A stretch of 64,000 nucleotides of DNA from assembly GCA_963575745.1 (NCBI GenBank), contig CAUYUJ010018056.1, positions 62,001 through 126,000 of the forward strand. Reading direction: 5' to 3'. Below the pieces are notes generated by a model. The model made no database searches and was not told where the DNA came from. It was given only the letters and a program-made list of their open reading frames with translations. The DNA is from Prorocentrum cordatum. Taxonomy: Eukaryota; Sar; Dinophyceae; Prorocentrales; Prorocentraceae. This document shows, piece after piece, positions 41,800 through 51,576 of this stretch. How positions within the stretch are numbered: the stretch's first letter is position 1; the number at the start of each line of letters is the position of its first letter. Both the position numbers and the translations under genes were made by a program.

Positions 41800-42715
41800 A
41801 CCGCCTGCGGAGGCCCTGCACCTTCCAGCGCGGCAGTTAACGCCCGCAGGCGCGTAGCCAGGTCTGATAGGAAATCAGGGAAAGTAACATTTGCGTAGGA
41901 CGTCATTATGTTGGAACCCCAACAGCCCTCGAAAGAGGCGACTGATTCGCAGCTCGTGGCCCCCAGGGGTGGCAAGGTCGAATCTGAATGTGCGTAGGAC
42001 GTCACTATGCTGACCCCCCATTCGTCCTCGAAGGTGGCAACAGCTTCGCAGATCGCAGACCACCAGGGACGGTGAGGTCGAATCTGAATCTGCGTAGGAC
42101 GTCACTATGCTGGACCCCCCCTCTCAGCAGCCTTCAAAAGTGGCGAAACGCGAAACTTCCGCAGTTCGCAGGCTTCAAAGTGATGGCGACTTCGAATCTG
42201 AATCTGCAGAAAACATCACTGTGGGCGTAGGACGTCAACATGCTGGACCTCCCAGCAGCTTTAAAACTGGCGGCAGTTTTCCAAAATGCACCCCCCGAGG
42301 GATGGCGAGGTCGAATTTGAATCTGCGGAGGACGTCACTATGGTGGACTCCCTAGCAACCTTCGAACGTAACGACAGTTTGGCCGTTCGCAGCCCCCCAG
42401 GGATGGCAACGTCGAGTTTGCACCTGTTGAAGACGGCACCTCCCAGCAGCCCTCGAACGTTTCGACATTTTGGCAGTTCGCAGCCCCCCCAGTGTCAGTG
42501 AGGTCTAATCCGAATCTGCGTAAGACGTCACTATGGTGTACCCCCCAGCAGCCTTTGAAAGTGGCGACAGGTTCGTAGATCTCAGCCCCCCAGGGATGGT
42601 GAGGTCGAATATGAATCTGCGTAGGACGTCAATATGCGGGAACCCCCAGCAGCTCCTCGAAAGTCGCGACAGTTTCGCGGATCGCAGCCCCCAGGGATGG
42701 CGAGGTAGGCAGGCA
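41800..42715. repeat. About 100-bp satellite, eight to nine units
   Basis: TGCGTAGGACGTCACTATG recurs at 41892, 41991, 42091, (42204), 42323, (42423), 42517 and 42618, spacing 99-119 bp. Between them each unit has CCCCCAGCAGCC, GTGGCGACAG, GCAGCCCCCCAGGGATGGCG and AGGTCGAATCTGAA. Ends in a GGCAGGCAGGACAGG stretch at about 42710. Confidence 0.92.
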
Positions 42716-43660
42716 GGACAGGAGAGGCATGCTGGCAGACAGGACAGGAGAGGAGGAGACGAGAGGCAGGCGGGAAGAGAGGAGGAGGGAGGCGGGAGAG
42801 CGGAAGCTGGAGACCGCAGTGGTCTATTCAAAACGACAGCCCAACGCAAGAAAGTTGAGAATAACTTTCTGGATTGGCGCCGGGCCCCCCTGGCGGCGCC
42901 TCCTGCGCCGTCCCCGGCGCCGCCCCCGGCGCGCGCGGACCTCCAGAAGTTGATGTTGATGCAGTTGATTACTCTTGCCAGGTGAAGCGCTCCAGAAATA
43001 CCAAATTCATTGGGATTCAGACTCTGCCCGCGCTTCAAACTCCGCCCCCTGGCTGTTTCAAAATCCCCCGTCTTGGGGCCGTCATCCGCAGCTTCTGAAG
43101 CAAAAAGTCGACTAGGCAAGATCCTTGCACAATCCCCCCCCCTTTTGTTTTTGACTGCTCGGGCCTCTCATGAGGCATAATTTGAGATTATCAAAACACC
43201 TCGGGCGGTCTCGGCGCTCGCTCGGGGGCTATTAAAGGCATGCTGGTGGCGCGATCTTGGAGGCAATGGTGGACAATATGAGGCACTCTTGGGGCCCTCT
43301 TCGTCGACCTTACTACACGCCCAATGGGGTCGCGCCCCCCCCCGTCCAAATCCCAACCGAGAAGCCGAAACGGGTCGAAGCCGAAACTGGCTGAAGCCGA
43401 AACGGGCGGAGACGAAACGGGCCGAAGCCCGAAGCCGAAACGAGCCGATGCCAAAACGGGCGGAGCCGAAACGAGCCCAGACGAAACGCGCCGAAGCAGG
43501 AAGCGGGGTGAGGCCAGAACGGACCGAAACCGAAACGAGTTTGAAGCCGAAACGGCCCTGAAGTCGAATCGTGCCCTTGTCCTATAAGGTCTGCGCTTCA
43601 TGCCACCAATCTGAACGGAGTATCTGATCCTTGCAAATGTCGTCACTTTTGGTTTCCGCC
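42715..43660. other. Stretch with foldback fragment and GCCGAAAC minisatellite
   Basis: 42855-42965 is a shortened copy of the foldback family (GGATTGGCGCCGGGCCC, GCGCGCGGACCTCCAGAAGT). 43355-43570 is a degenerate minisatellite of AAGCCGAAACGGGC words about 15-18 bp long. No gene recognised. Confidence 0.55.
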
Positions 43661-43664
43661 GGCA

Positions 43665-43990
43665 GGAATATGTAGAAAGTCTCGAGTGGAAGCCTCGTCT
43701 GTGAGTGAGACGCGAGGAAGTCTAGAGCGGGACCCCCTTTCCCGATAGGGCCCGCATGTCATGTTGCCAATCCGCGCGGGTGTTCTGACCCTTATAACTG
43801 TTGTCGCATGTGGCCTCCTCAGGCCTGAATATGGAGGAAGTCTCGAGCGGGAGTCAATCCGCGAGGGTAATCCGACCCTTGTAATTGTCGTCATTTTTGG
43901 GATCCTGGGGCCTGAGTCTGTAAAAAGTCTCGAGCGGGAGCCTCCTCTGTGATTGAATCGCGAGGAAGTCTCGAGCGGGAGTCCCTTGTG
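43665..43990. repeat. GGAAGTCTCGAGCGGGAG repeats
   Basis: At least five copies of a GGAAGTCTCGAGCGGGAG-like word at irregular 45-120 bp spacing. The same word recurs at 62065 and in a longer array at 62780-63085, so this is a dispersed family. Confidence 0.75.
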
Positions 43991-44695
43991 GCCCCGAGGA
44001 GGAGGAGGAGGAGGAGGAGGAGGAGGAGGAGAAGGACGACGACGACGACGACGACGAGGACCAGGAAGATAGAAGAGCGCCCCAGGAAGCCTCAAGAAGC
44101 CCCAGAAGGCTTCAGGAGGCCCCAGGAGGGAGGTTCCAGGATGCCCCATGGGCCCGGAGGTCCACGACGGAGACCAGGGGAGGCATGTGGACGTGGACAG
44201 AGACAAGCAGAAGCAGACAGAGACATAAGATGGGCATCTGGCAGGCAGGAAAGCAAAGAAAGAAAGGCAGGCAGGCGGACCGACTGACAGACATGGACAG
44301 ACGGGCACAAGGACTGACAGGCAGCCAAATGCTTGCGCAGGAAAGCGTGCGCATCCCGCCCGCACGCTGCGGGTGGCGAGCCAGCCAATGGCAATAACGA
44401 GTGCTCTGATAACACGCGGCCGTGAAACAATGCAAGAGGAATCTGCATGACAGCGCCGTGGTTGTCAGTCTGAAGCAGACGCGTATGAAGAAAACCGTTG
44501 GGGGAGCAGGCAGATCCCGCCATGCAACACGCACAGCGTCGATGGCAGCACCATGGACACATAGAGGCACAGACAGGCTCTGGCTGGGCAAACGCACGTC
44601 TCACGCCCGCGCGCCGCGAGCAAAGAACGGCTCAAAATGTTAACGAGCAGGAGATATCAGACACGGCTAGGTGTTCGATCACGGACACCTTGCCG
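43991..44695. other. Microsatellite and unassigned stretch
   Basis: GAG/GAC microsatellite at 43998-44062, AGGC/CAGA-rich low-complexity sequence to about 44330, then unique sequence up to the tandem relict leaders at 44699. No gene recognised. Confidence 0.45.
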
Positions 44696-44698
44696 TTT

Positions 44699-44734
44699 CC
44701 GGAGCCATGTCGGCTCAAGCCGATTTGGCTCAAG
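44699..44734 (+). promoter_or_regulatory. Two tandem relict spliced leaders
   Basis: 44699-44719 matches the 21-base leader at 18 positions, including GGCTCAAG at its end. Directly after it, CCGATTTGGCTCAAG (44720-44734) matches at 13 of 15 positions the 15-base truncated leader produced when a new leader is spliced onto the AG inside an older one. The downstream ATG is at 44828. Confidence 0.85.
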
Positions 44735-44827
44735 CCGTTTCCTCCGCGGGCCACACGGTGCGCGGGCAGCTCACGGGCATCGACTGGCGAGCGCGGCAGC
44801 CCGACCGGCCCGACCCTCGTCGCCGCC

Positions 44828-45444
44828 ATGGCGCCCGCCCACGTGGCGGCGCTCGCGCCACTTGCTCTCGCGCCCGCCGCCAGCGGCGCACAAGGGTGCC
44901 GATGGGCACCCGGGTGCCTTGCCCGCCAGGAGCCGAGGGCTGCGAAGCGGGGCTTGCCAAGCTGGGCGAGCCCGCATCAGTCTGCCGTGGGCTGGGCCAC
45001 ACCAGCTGCGCGGGCGGGACGCCGACACTGAGCCCTTCGGCGAGGCGCTGCGGGCGGCCGACTTCCAGTGGACGACGGCGCCCTGCCGGGCGGACAGCGA
45101 CGGCGACGGCCAGACCAACGGCCAGGAGCTCGGCGACCCGTGCTGCCTGTGGTTCCCCGGCGCGCCAGACTCCGCGTACATGGCAGGCTTCCGCCCGTCG
45201 CACCCCGGGGACGCCGCCAGCAGCCAGGGAGCGGGGTACGGGGCCCCCGAGTGCGGCGCGGGACTGTCTCCCACTCGGCTGGTCAAGCAGACGGCCGCGT
45301 TCAACCAGGGTGAGGGGCAGCGACGGGTGGAGTTCGTGGCCAAGAGCTACGCGATCCCCGCCCAGAGGACGACGTACGTGGATCTCGTTTTCAATTTTCG
45401 CGATACGGAGCACTCTGTCTATCACATCGTCTTCGGCGAAGCTA
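44828..45444 (+). pseudogene. Secreted temptin / copper type II monooxygenase-like retrocopy
   Basis: The start ATG opens a signal peptide (MAPAHVAALAPLALAPAASG). After a frameshift near 44895 comes RVPMGTRVPCPPGAEGCEAG and GLGHTSCAGGTPTLSP. After a second near 45035 comes FGEALRAADFQWTTAPC and then DSDGDGQTNGQELGDPCC, the temptin-type domain with its paired Cys and a Ca-loop-like DSDGDG. From about 45265 the frame enters YAIPAQRTTYVDLVFNF and HSVYHIVFGEA, the start of a copper type II ascorbate-dependent monooxygenase-like domain. Its copper-binding His cluster is absent, because the gene breaks off at about 45444 where LINE sequence begins. Intronless and preceded by tandem relict leaders, it is a processed copy. 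Confidence 0.75.
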
Positions 45445-47036
45445 TGTATCCTGAGCGACGGGGCCCTGACCCATCTGGAACGGTGGCAAGCTACAAAGCT
45501 CCACAGTGCGGCGAAGCTTCCAGCCCACATGACAGCGACTACGAACGAAGAGGTACGCCGACGGCTCAAGGTGCACACTATCCAGTCAGACTTTCGCTAC
45601 CGGCGACTCTTGTGGTGGAGGGGAATGCTCTTACACATCTACAAGCCTGCGGCTGCCCCCTATGATGCCCCGATTGCGGTGAGAACGCGTTTGCTGGGTA
45701 CCTTATCCTTTGAACGGGCGGGCGGAACAACCGACCGCCACCGGCAACTGCTTACTGATCTGGCGTGATTGTGCGCTGCTCTTCCGCCAGAAATGCAATG
45801 TCAGCCTGCTTTCCTGGGTTCGTTGTCACCCGAATTCTTCAGATGGTTCCTAGAGCTCCTTAAGCCGCGCCTCGCTATGGTCCGCAGTTTCAGTTCGACG
45901 GTTGAGGATCGACGTAAACACTATCGCGCAGTGGTCCCTGGAGGGCCTTCGGATGGAGGAGGTGACGGAGGAGCGGGAGGCCATGATGAGGGAGGTCCTG
46001 ACGAGGTTCACCATCGCTGCCACATCTGCAATCTTGAGTTTCAGAACAGCCGCGCTCTCAACATCCACCTAGGTCGCCAACACCATGAACATATGACGGG
46101 GGTGGCACCGACGCAGACCACCTCGCTCCAGCGTGCCAAATACAGGGCCCAGCTCACAGGAATTGACTCCCTCAAGAAACACGTTCGGGGTCGTTGCCGT
46201 GCTGCCGTTGCTGTCAATGGTCGAGCCGTTTCGGGAGACTCACCGCGACCCCCACCACCGCTTCCACCACCTGTCCTGTCTCCCGATGTTCAAGGAGGTG
46301 TCCGAGGGAGCCCCAGCCAAGCCCGCCAAACTCCAGGGGGCCGAGGGCTAGGAGGCGAACGGCAGCGGGGATGCCAGCTCTTCCATGTCCAGCACGGAGC
46401 GGGCGCTGCTGAAGGAGATGGCCAAACTTGTTTTCCAACACGAGGACAGCCACCGTGCCACCCACCGCGACAACAACGTGGTCCTCGAGCTCGACAGCAA
46501 GGCCAGACTGAAGCTGAGCCTGGACCGAGCGATGGACTCCTACGACTCCGAGGGCAAAGCGGCAAAGGCGGCGGCCGCGGAGAAGGACGAGGTGCACAAA
46601 GGGCATCCCCAGGGCAAGCGCCCCGACGCCCTGTTCCGAGCGGTTCTGTACCACCTACAACTGGCCCTCGCGAGTAAGAAGTTGCCCTGCCAGAGGACAT
46701 GACCGAGAGCGACCAACTGCAGGTCCTCGTGGCCTCGAAGGCAGTGGTGGCATCTGGCGAGAAGGCTCTTCAGAAGCACTCGTTCCAAGCGACGCGCTGC
46801 TTCGTCGTGGAATGTCAGGACAGCGAGAAGGAGGGCCAGGTCCCGTGGACCGTGGCGGCCGACCGCCACCGCGAGCTGATCGAATCAGTTCGCACCCTCC
46901 GCCAGGCGTCGAAGTGGCAGCGGGCGACGGGAATGCAGATCGACGACGACCATGCCCCGCGCTCCAAGACCACCAAAAAGGTCGAGGAGCTAGCGTTCAA
47001 GCCCAAGGCAAAGGCTAAGGGAAAGAAGAAGTGAAC
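45444..47036 (+). mobile_element. 5'-truncated LINE inserted into the retrocopy
   Basis: From about 45444 another frame reads GALTHLERWQATKLHS and VHTIQSDFRYRRLLWWRG, post-RT LINE sequence. It runs through the C2H2 region to the TGA at 47034-47036 on the same strand as the host fragment. EEP and RT are absent. 5' truncation is the usual outcome of target-primed reverse transcription. Confidence 0.8.
45769..47036 (+). pseudogene. LINE C-terminal C2H2 region
   Basis: Continues the same frame after an in-frame TGA (45766-45768). Contains CHICNLEFQNSRALNIH then LGRQH, a C-x2-C-x12-H-x4-H finger, followed by SLKKHVRGRC. Near 46205 the sense moves one frame (PMFKEVSEGAPAKPAKLQG), with a TAG at 46349, then ERALLKEMAKLVFQ and DALFRAVLYHLQLALASK. 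It moves again at 46699 by an ATGA overlap to QVLVASKAVVASGEKALQKH and ends in KPKAKAKGKKK. Related in design to the C-terminus at 19997-21172. Confidence 0.7.
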
Positions 47037-47340
47037 TTGAAACGGATGTTGGGTATTCTTACTCGGTGAGACTTCTCGGTTCTTTTCGCTTGCCAGCCAG
47101 TCTCAACTTCCGAGCGGCGGCTATGTGTAGTTATCTCTCCCTGGCTGGCCGGGATCACCGCAGCTAGATTTTGTGGCGTCAGTTCGTTGCCACCAGTCGC
47201 GCGGCTAGGGGGTCGCTGACTGTCGGGCGACGGGTCCATCAGGGGATGGACGCCTCGCGTGATGTGTCCGTGTACGCACACGTGCGCAGGCCTCTCTTCG
47301 GTGGGCCTTGCGGGAGCTCGCGAGACCTCTTGGTTGGGAC
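47037..47340. other. LINE 3' flank
   Basis: Presumably 3' UTR and flank. No poly-A or obvious target duplication is seen, and the lost monooxygenase sequence does not resume here. Confidence 0.4.
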
Positions 47341-47361
47341 TGCGGAACAAAAAAACGTTTC

Positions 47362-47890
47362 CGAGGAACGAGAAGCGAGCTGGACGTTCTGGCTGAAACT
47401 GTAACAGATTTATAAATATCTAAAAGTTATGACTACGCCGTTCGGGATTTCACGGGGAACCAGCTTAGCGGATTCCACTGCGTAGCGAGTTCTTCTGATA
47501 TAGCATCACAACAGTGAGAGATTTCCGCGACATTGTTCGCAACAAAGACAAGCGTTTCGTCTGAGGCCAACGTATGGGAGCTCACAAATGACGGGAAGCG
47601 TCTTCGAGGAACAAGAAGCCAGTTGGACGTTTTAGCTGAATGTGGAACATATTTGTAAAACAGTCAAGGAGTTATTACCATGTCGTTCGGGATTTCACGG
47701 GGGACCATCTTAGCTGATTCCACTGCGTAGCGAGCTCTCTTGAGATAACCTCACACCAGTGCGATATCTGCGACATTGCTCGCAGCAAAGACAAGCGCTC
47801 CGCCTGAGACCAACATCTGGGAAGTCGCGAATGACGGGGGGCGTCTTCGAGGAACGAGAAGCGAGCTGGACGTGTTGGCTGAAATTCTAG
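47362..47890. repeat. 243-bp tandem repeat
   Basis: CGAGGAACGAGAAGCGAGCT begins units at 47362, 47605 and 47848, an exact 243-bp spacing. Each unit includes GTTCGGGATTTCACGGGG and TTCCACTGCGTAGCGAG. A separated partial unit lies at 49213-49275. Confidence 0.9.
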
Positions 47891-48830
47891 ACGCTTCACG
47901 AGACCCCACCAGCCCACCCAGAAACGATGCCCAGAGGATTTGCCTTGATCAGGGAAGTGGGCAGCACACAGAGGAAGGGTCCCCCAGTGGAGGCCCCTTG
48001 GAGCGTCTTGGGTCTTGGGTGCCTCGGAGAGCGTCTCTTGGGAGCATATTGGAGGCCTCTTGGGCACCTGTTGGGGCCTCCTGGGCGCCTCTTGGGGCCT
48101 TCTTGAAGCGTTCTCGGGAGCCTTGGGAGCGTTCTTGGGGCCATCTTGGAGGACATCGATCAAACAAGCAGCGAGCATTAGTTAGCGTTGCCCTTCGGGA
48201 GCCCAACAAATCGCCTCTTGGGGCGCTCTCGGGGAGCTTTTAGGCGCTCTCTTGAGGCCGTATTGGGGCTCTCTTGAGCCTCTCTTGGAGCCCTCTTGGG
48301 CCATCTTGGAGCCATCTTGAGGCCCCGGATGGCCATCGGAAGCGAAAAGGCGAGAAAGCCAAGCACATAGATGTTCCTGAGGTTTGGGCCTCTTCGGGGC
48401 CTATTGGGGGAGCTCTTTGGCCACTTGGAGCCGTCTTGGAGCAGTATTGGGGCATTTTCGAGCATCGTGGGAGCCATTATGAGACATCTTGGGATATCTT
48501 GAGCCATCTTGGAGGTCATCTTGGGTTCCCCCAGGCGTTTCTGGAGTCATCTTAATCAGTGCCCCCCCCAAGAGGCCAACATGTAGCTAAAACCTCACTA
48601 AAATCAATGATTGGACATTCTCGCCGAGGCCTCTAGGAGCATCTTGGGTGCCTCTGGGGGGTCTCTTGGGGCCTCTTGCAAGTCTCTTGGGAGCCTCTTG
48701 GGGCATCCTGGGGCTTCCTGGCCACCTCTTGGGGCCCTCTTGGGGCACCCTTGGGAGCCTTGGGGGCCATCTTTGGGCCCTAATTAGGGTCCCCCCTTCA
48801 GGAGGCCAAGATGGGGCCAAAACCTGATTA
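47891..48830. repeat. Degenerate GCCTCTTGGGG/GCCATCTTGGAG minisatellite
   Basis: Dozens of 11-16 bp words such as GAGCCTCTTGGGGC and GCCATCTTGGAG with variable spacing, interrupted by short unique pieces. Confidence 0.75.
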
Positions 48831-49024
48831 AAACAAATGATTTGGGCTTCCTCGCCGATGCCGTTTTGGACGCTCCGACGACTCGCGGAACCCCTTGTCC
48901 AGGTCCAGGGGAGGGGGGGGGAGGGGTAAACCCCTCCCCCGAAGGGGAAAAAGGAGGGGTGGAAGAGGAAACTCCCTAAACCACCGACGCCCAGAGGGCT
49001 GGTGGGACTTGAACGTACGGTGGA

Positions 49025-49195
49025 GGCGTTTGTTAAGGAATAGTCCCAGGACGCGCCAGACCTTGGAGGATTCCTTATCCAATGAGGGCGGCGGTGATAT
49101 CCATGGCCGATCCACGATTGGAGTTCCACCGGCTTCCAGACTCTGGATTCCTTATCCAATGTTTCCTTATCCGATGCCCTCACCGTATCTATAAC
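49025..49195. repeat. Dispersed repeat C, copy 1
   Basis: GGAGTTCCACCGGCTTCCAG and GGATTCCTTATCCAATG blocks, the latter present twice. Matching copies at 59155-59335 and 59895-60050. Confidence 0.8.
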
Positions 49196-49212
49196 ATGTA
49201 CAGACAATGTTC

Positions 49213-49275
49213 TCATTAGACCGTTCGGGGTCGCACGGGGAACCAGCTCAGCGGATCCCCCGCGCAGCGAGTTCT
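49213..49275. repeat. Isolated fragment of the 243-bp repeat
   Basis: CCGTTCGGGGTCGCACGGGG and GCAGCGAGTTCTCTTGAGA match the core of the 47.36-47.89 kb unit, 1.3 kb away. Confidence 0.75.
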
Positions 49276-49313
49276 CTTGAGACATCCAGGCCTTCGCAGA
49301 AGGCGGCCGTACT

Positions 49314-49497
49314 TCGATTACACGTGAGAGTGACCCTTCGCCGGAGTGACCTTTGGTGCGGGCCCATTGGGGTCCCCGATCGCCGAACGCGAGGCGGCAG
49401 TGGCGTCTTGCGCGCTTGTATTTGGTCCCCCCGCGGCCCCCAAAAAGCCGCGCACCAAAGGTCACTCTTACCCAGGGTCACTCTCACGCGTGGCCGA
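49314..49497. mobile_element. TIR element with 5-bp GTACT duplication
   Basis: The left end TCGATTACACGTGAGAGTGA and the inverted right end TCGGCCACGCGTGAGAGTGA continue into a shared GTGACCTTTGGTGCG block (about 45 bp of TIR). Flanked by GTACT at 49309-49313 and 49498-49502. 184 bp, non-coding. Confidence 0.85.
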
Positions 49498-50030
49498 GTA
49501 CTTCTCCGAGGCCCTCTGGCCTCTTGAGAAGTTTCTTGCAGCTTCGGGGAAGGCTCAGAAAATGTCTTAGGAGGCCCGAGGCCTTCCGAGCCGTATGAGA
49601 AGACCCGTTCCCTCTGGCTTCTCCTCTGCGCGACTCGACTTTCAGGTCATCATTCTGGTATCCAGCGGCCGCTCGGGACGATCCGGGCACCCCTGGAACA
49701 CCCTCGGCGAGGCGCAGTTGCTGGAACGAACCCTGAGACTGGAAAACATACAGGAACCTGGGGAAATCAAAAGGTACCGACACCGCTACTCCTTGGACCT
49801 CTCCAGGGGTGCGTTCTGACCAGAATTTCAAGGCGAACCCGGCGTTGTCGACGAGGGCCTCCCAGGAGGCCCAAAAAATGGGAAAACACCCGAAGGGCAG
49901 CCGTAAGGGAGGAAAAAACACCCGGACCCGATAATTGGCGTTTACTAAACGGCCTTTGCCGTTTACTAAACAGCTTTGCCCTGTTCGATTCCTTCTGTGG
50001 GTGCGTTTGCTAAACGGCTTCGCGTGTCGG
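49498..50030. repeat. Dispersed repeats and GTTTACTAAACGGC motif
   Basis: 49620-49780 is an inverted copy of the repeat at 35670. 49767-49880 is an inverted copy of the repeat at 50403-50520 and 59055-59165 (GTCAGAACGCACCC, AGAGGTC). 49935-50030 has three GTTTACTAAACGGC-like words. Confidence 0.6.
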
Positions 50031-51500
50031 GGTGATCTCTATGGGGGTGGATTTTCTGCGGTCTATTTTCCATATGAGAACCATCGCAGACCTCGAAAAC
50101 CTCGAGCCTCGCAAAACGTGGGCTCGCCGCAGAACAGAGAGATCGACACCGCGCCGTCGCCGCTCGCAGCCCTCTCGGCTCGCGGGGGTGTCGCGGCGGA
50201 GCGGCCCCACCGCGGCCGCGGGGGGGTCGGGGGGGGTCGCAGCGGGGCCGCTGCCGCGCCAGGCGTGCCTTGGCCGTCGCGGCGAGGAGAGCGCGCGATC
50301 CCCCTCAACAGGCAGGGAGGTCCGTGGGCGAGCTTGGCGAGTGCACGGGGCCGTGGTCGAAAGGAGGAAGAGCTACCCATACCACTACCCTTGCCTGGTT
50401 TTCTTGTCTGTTGAGCCTCCTGGGATTCCCTCGTCGCCACCGTTGGATTCGGCTCGAAATTCTAGTCAGAACGCACCCTGGGAAAGGTCTGGGGAGCTGC
50501 GGTATCGGTACTTTCTGGTTTCCCCAGTGGTCACTTCGAGTTCGCCGGAACTTGGGACTCGGGTTTGTCTACGCTTTTTGACGGGCCCGTCCTGTGTTTT
50601 GACGGTCCAGTTTTCATGGAGTTTTTGCAGCGGGAGTTCGCCTCAAATTTTAGGCAGGGTCGTTATTTTCCTGATGGCCTCGTCAGGCCAACCCGAGTCT
50701 CCCGAACATGAGTTTCACGTCTTCCCGATTTCGGCGACTGCAGAGGTTGTGGTTACCACAGGTTCACGTCGTGTCGACCAGCGGCGACCCCGCCGCGGGC
50801 GTTCAACGTTGAACGCCGCCAGCGACCCAGAATCGGTCAATGTTGGACGATCTGGCGTTTCGGAAGCGGCCGATCTTTCAAGCTTCAACGGTCCCCGCGG
50901 CGTCAGAAACCAGCACCGAAGTCGGCACGACACGAGCCTGCTGTACGCCAGGGCCGCCAGGGTGTGGTTTGCGATCTGCGTCGTTGGGGATTGGGGGTGG
51001 GCGCCACGTGGCCCTCGTCGGGCCTTCTCGGGGCGCGGCGGAGAACTCTGGCGAGGTTCTCGCCCGCCCCCACCATGGTGCGCGCTGCAAAAAACTTGTT
51101 TTGCAAACTACACCCTTCGGAGTCGCCGATCCTTGGCAGGGTCCGAGTTTTGAGGTTCGATGTTTTCGGTCGTTCTTGTCGGTTTCTGCGCATTTTTTGC
51201 TTTCATTGGGCATCCTCTGGGTCCGCGGCGCCACGTTTGGACTCGCGCCGAGATTCTTTTGCCAGGGCGCGCCCCAGGATTGGTCCGGGGATTGGTTTGG
51301 AGGCCCAGAACCCAGACCTCCTCGGCGACGACGTCGTCGACGACGACGATCGAACGGGCCGAGAATCGAGATGAATCCGTTCCAGAGCGATCTGGAACGC
51401 TCTCAGAGCGGTCCGGAACACTGAGGCCGCGGCGCCCGATAAATCTTCCAAATTTGCCGATTCTCCGACATTTTCTATGTATATCGGTCCGATTGTGTCT
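50031..51500. other. GC-rich stretch, no gene assigned
   Basis: A 373-codon + frame (50032-51153) spans known dispersed repeats (50403-50520 and 51140-51230) and has no domain, so it is not called. Confidence 0.4.
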
Positions 51501-51517
51501 CGATTTTGCTTTCGTCT

Positions 51518-51525
51518 GAGACGAC

Positions 51526-51574
<49 letters not shown>

Positions 51575-51576
51575 TC
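51518..51576. repeat. GAC microsatellite
   Basis: ACGACGACG run of about 58 bp with minor interruptions. Confidence 0.95.

Noticed and set aside
48490-48510. CTTGAGCCATCTTGG as an inverted spliced leader
   Set aside because: It is one of many GAGCCATCTTGG words of the local minisatellite.
50032-51153. 373-codon plus-strand ORF
   Set aside because: Runs through two dispersed repeats found elsewhere in the window and shows no domain.
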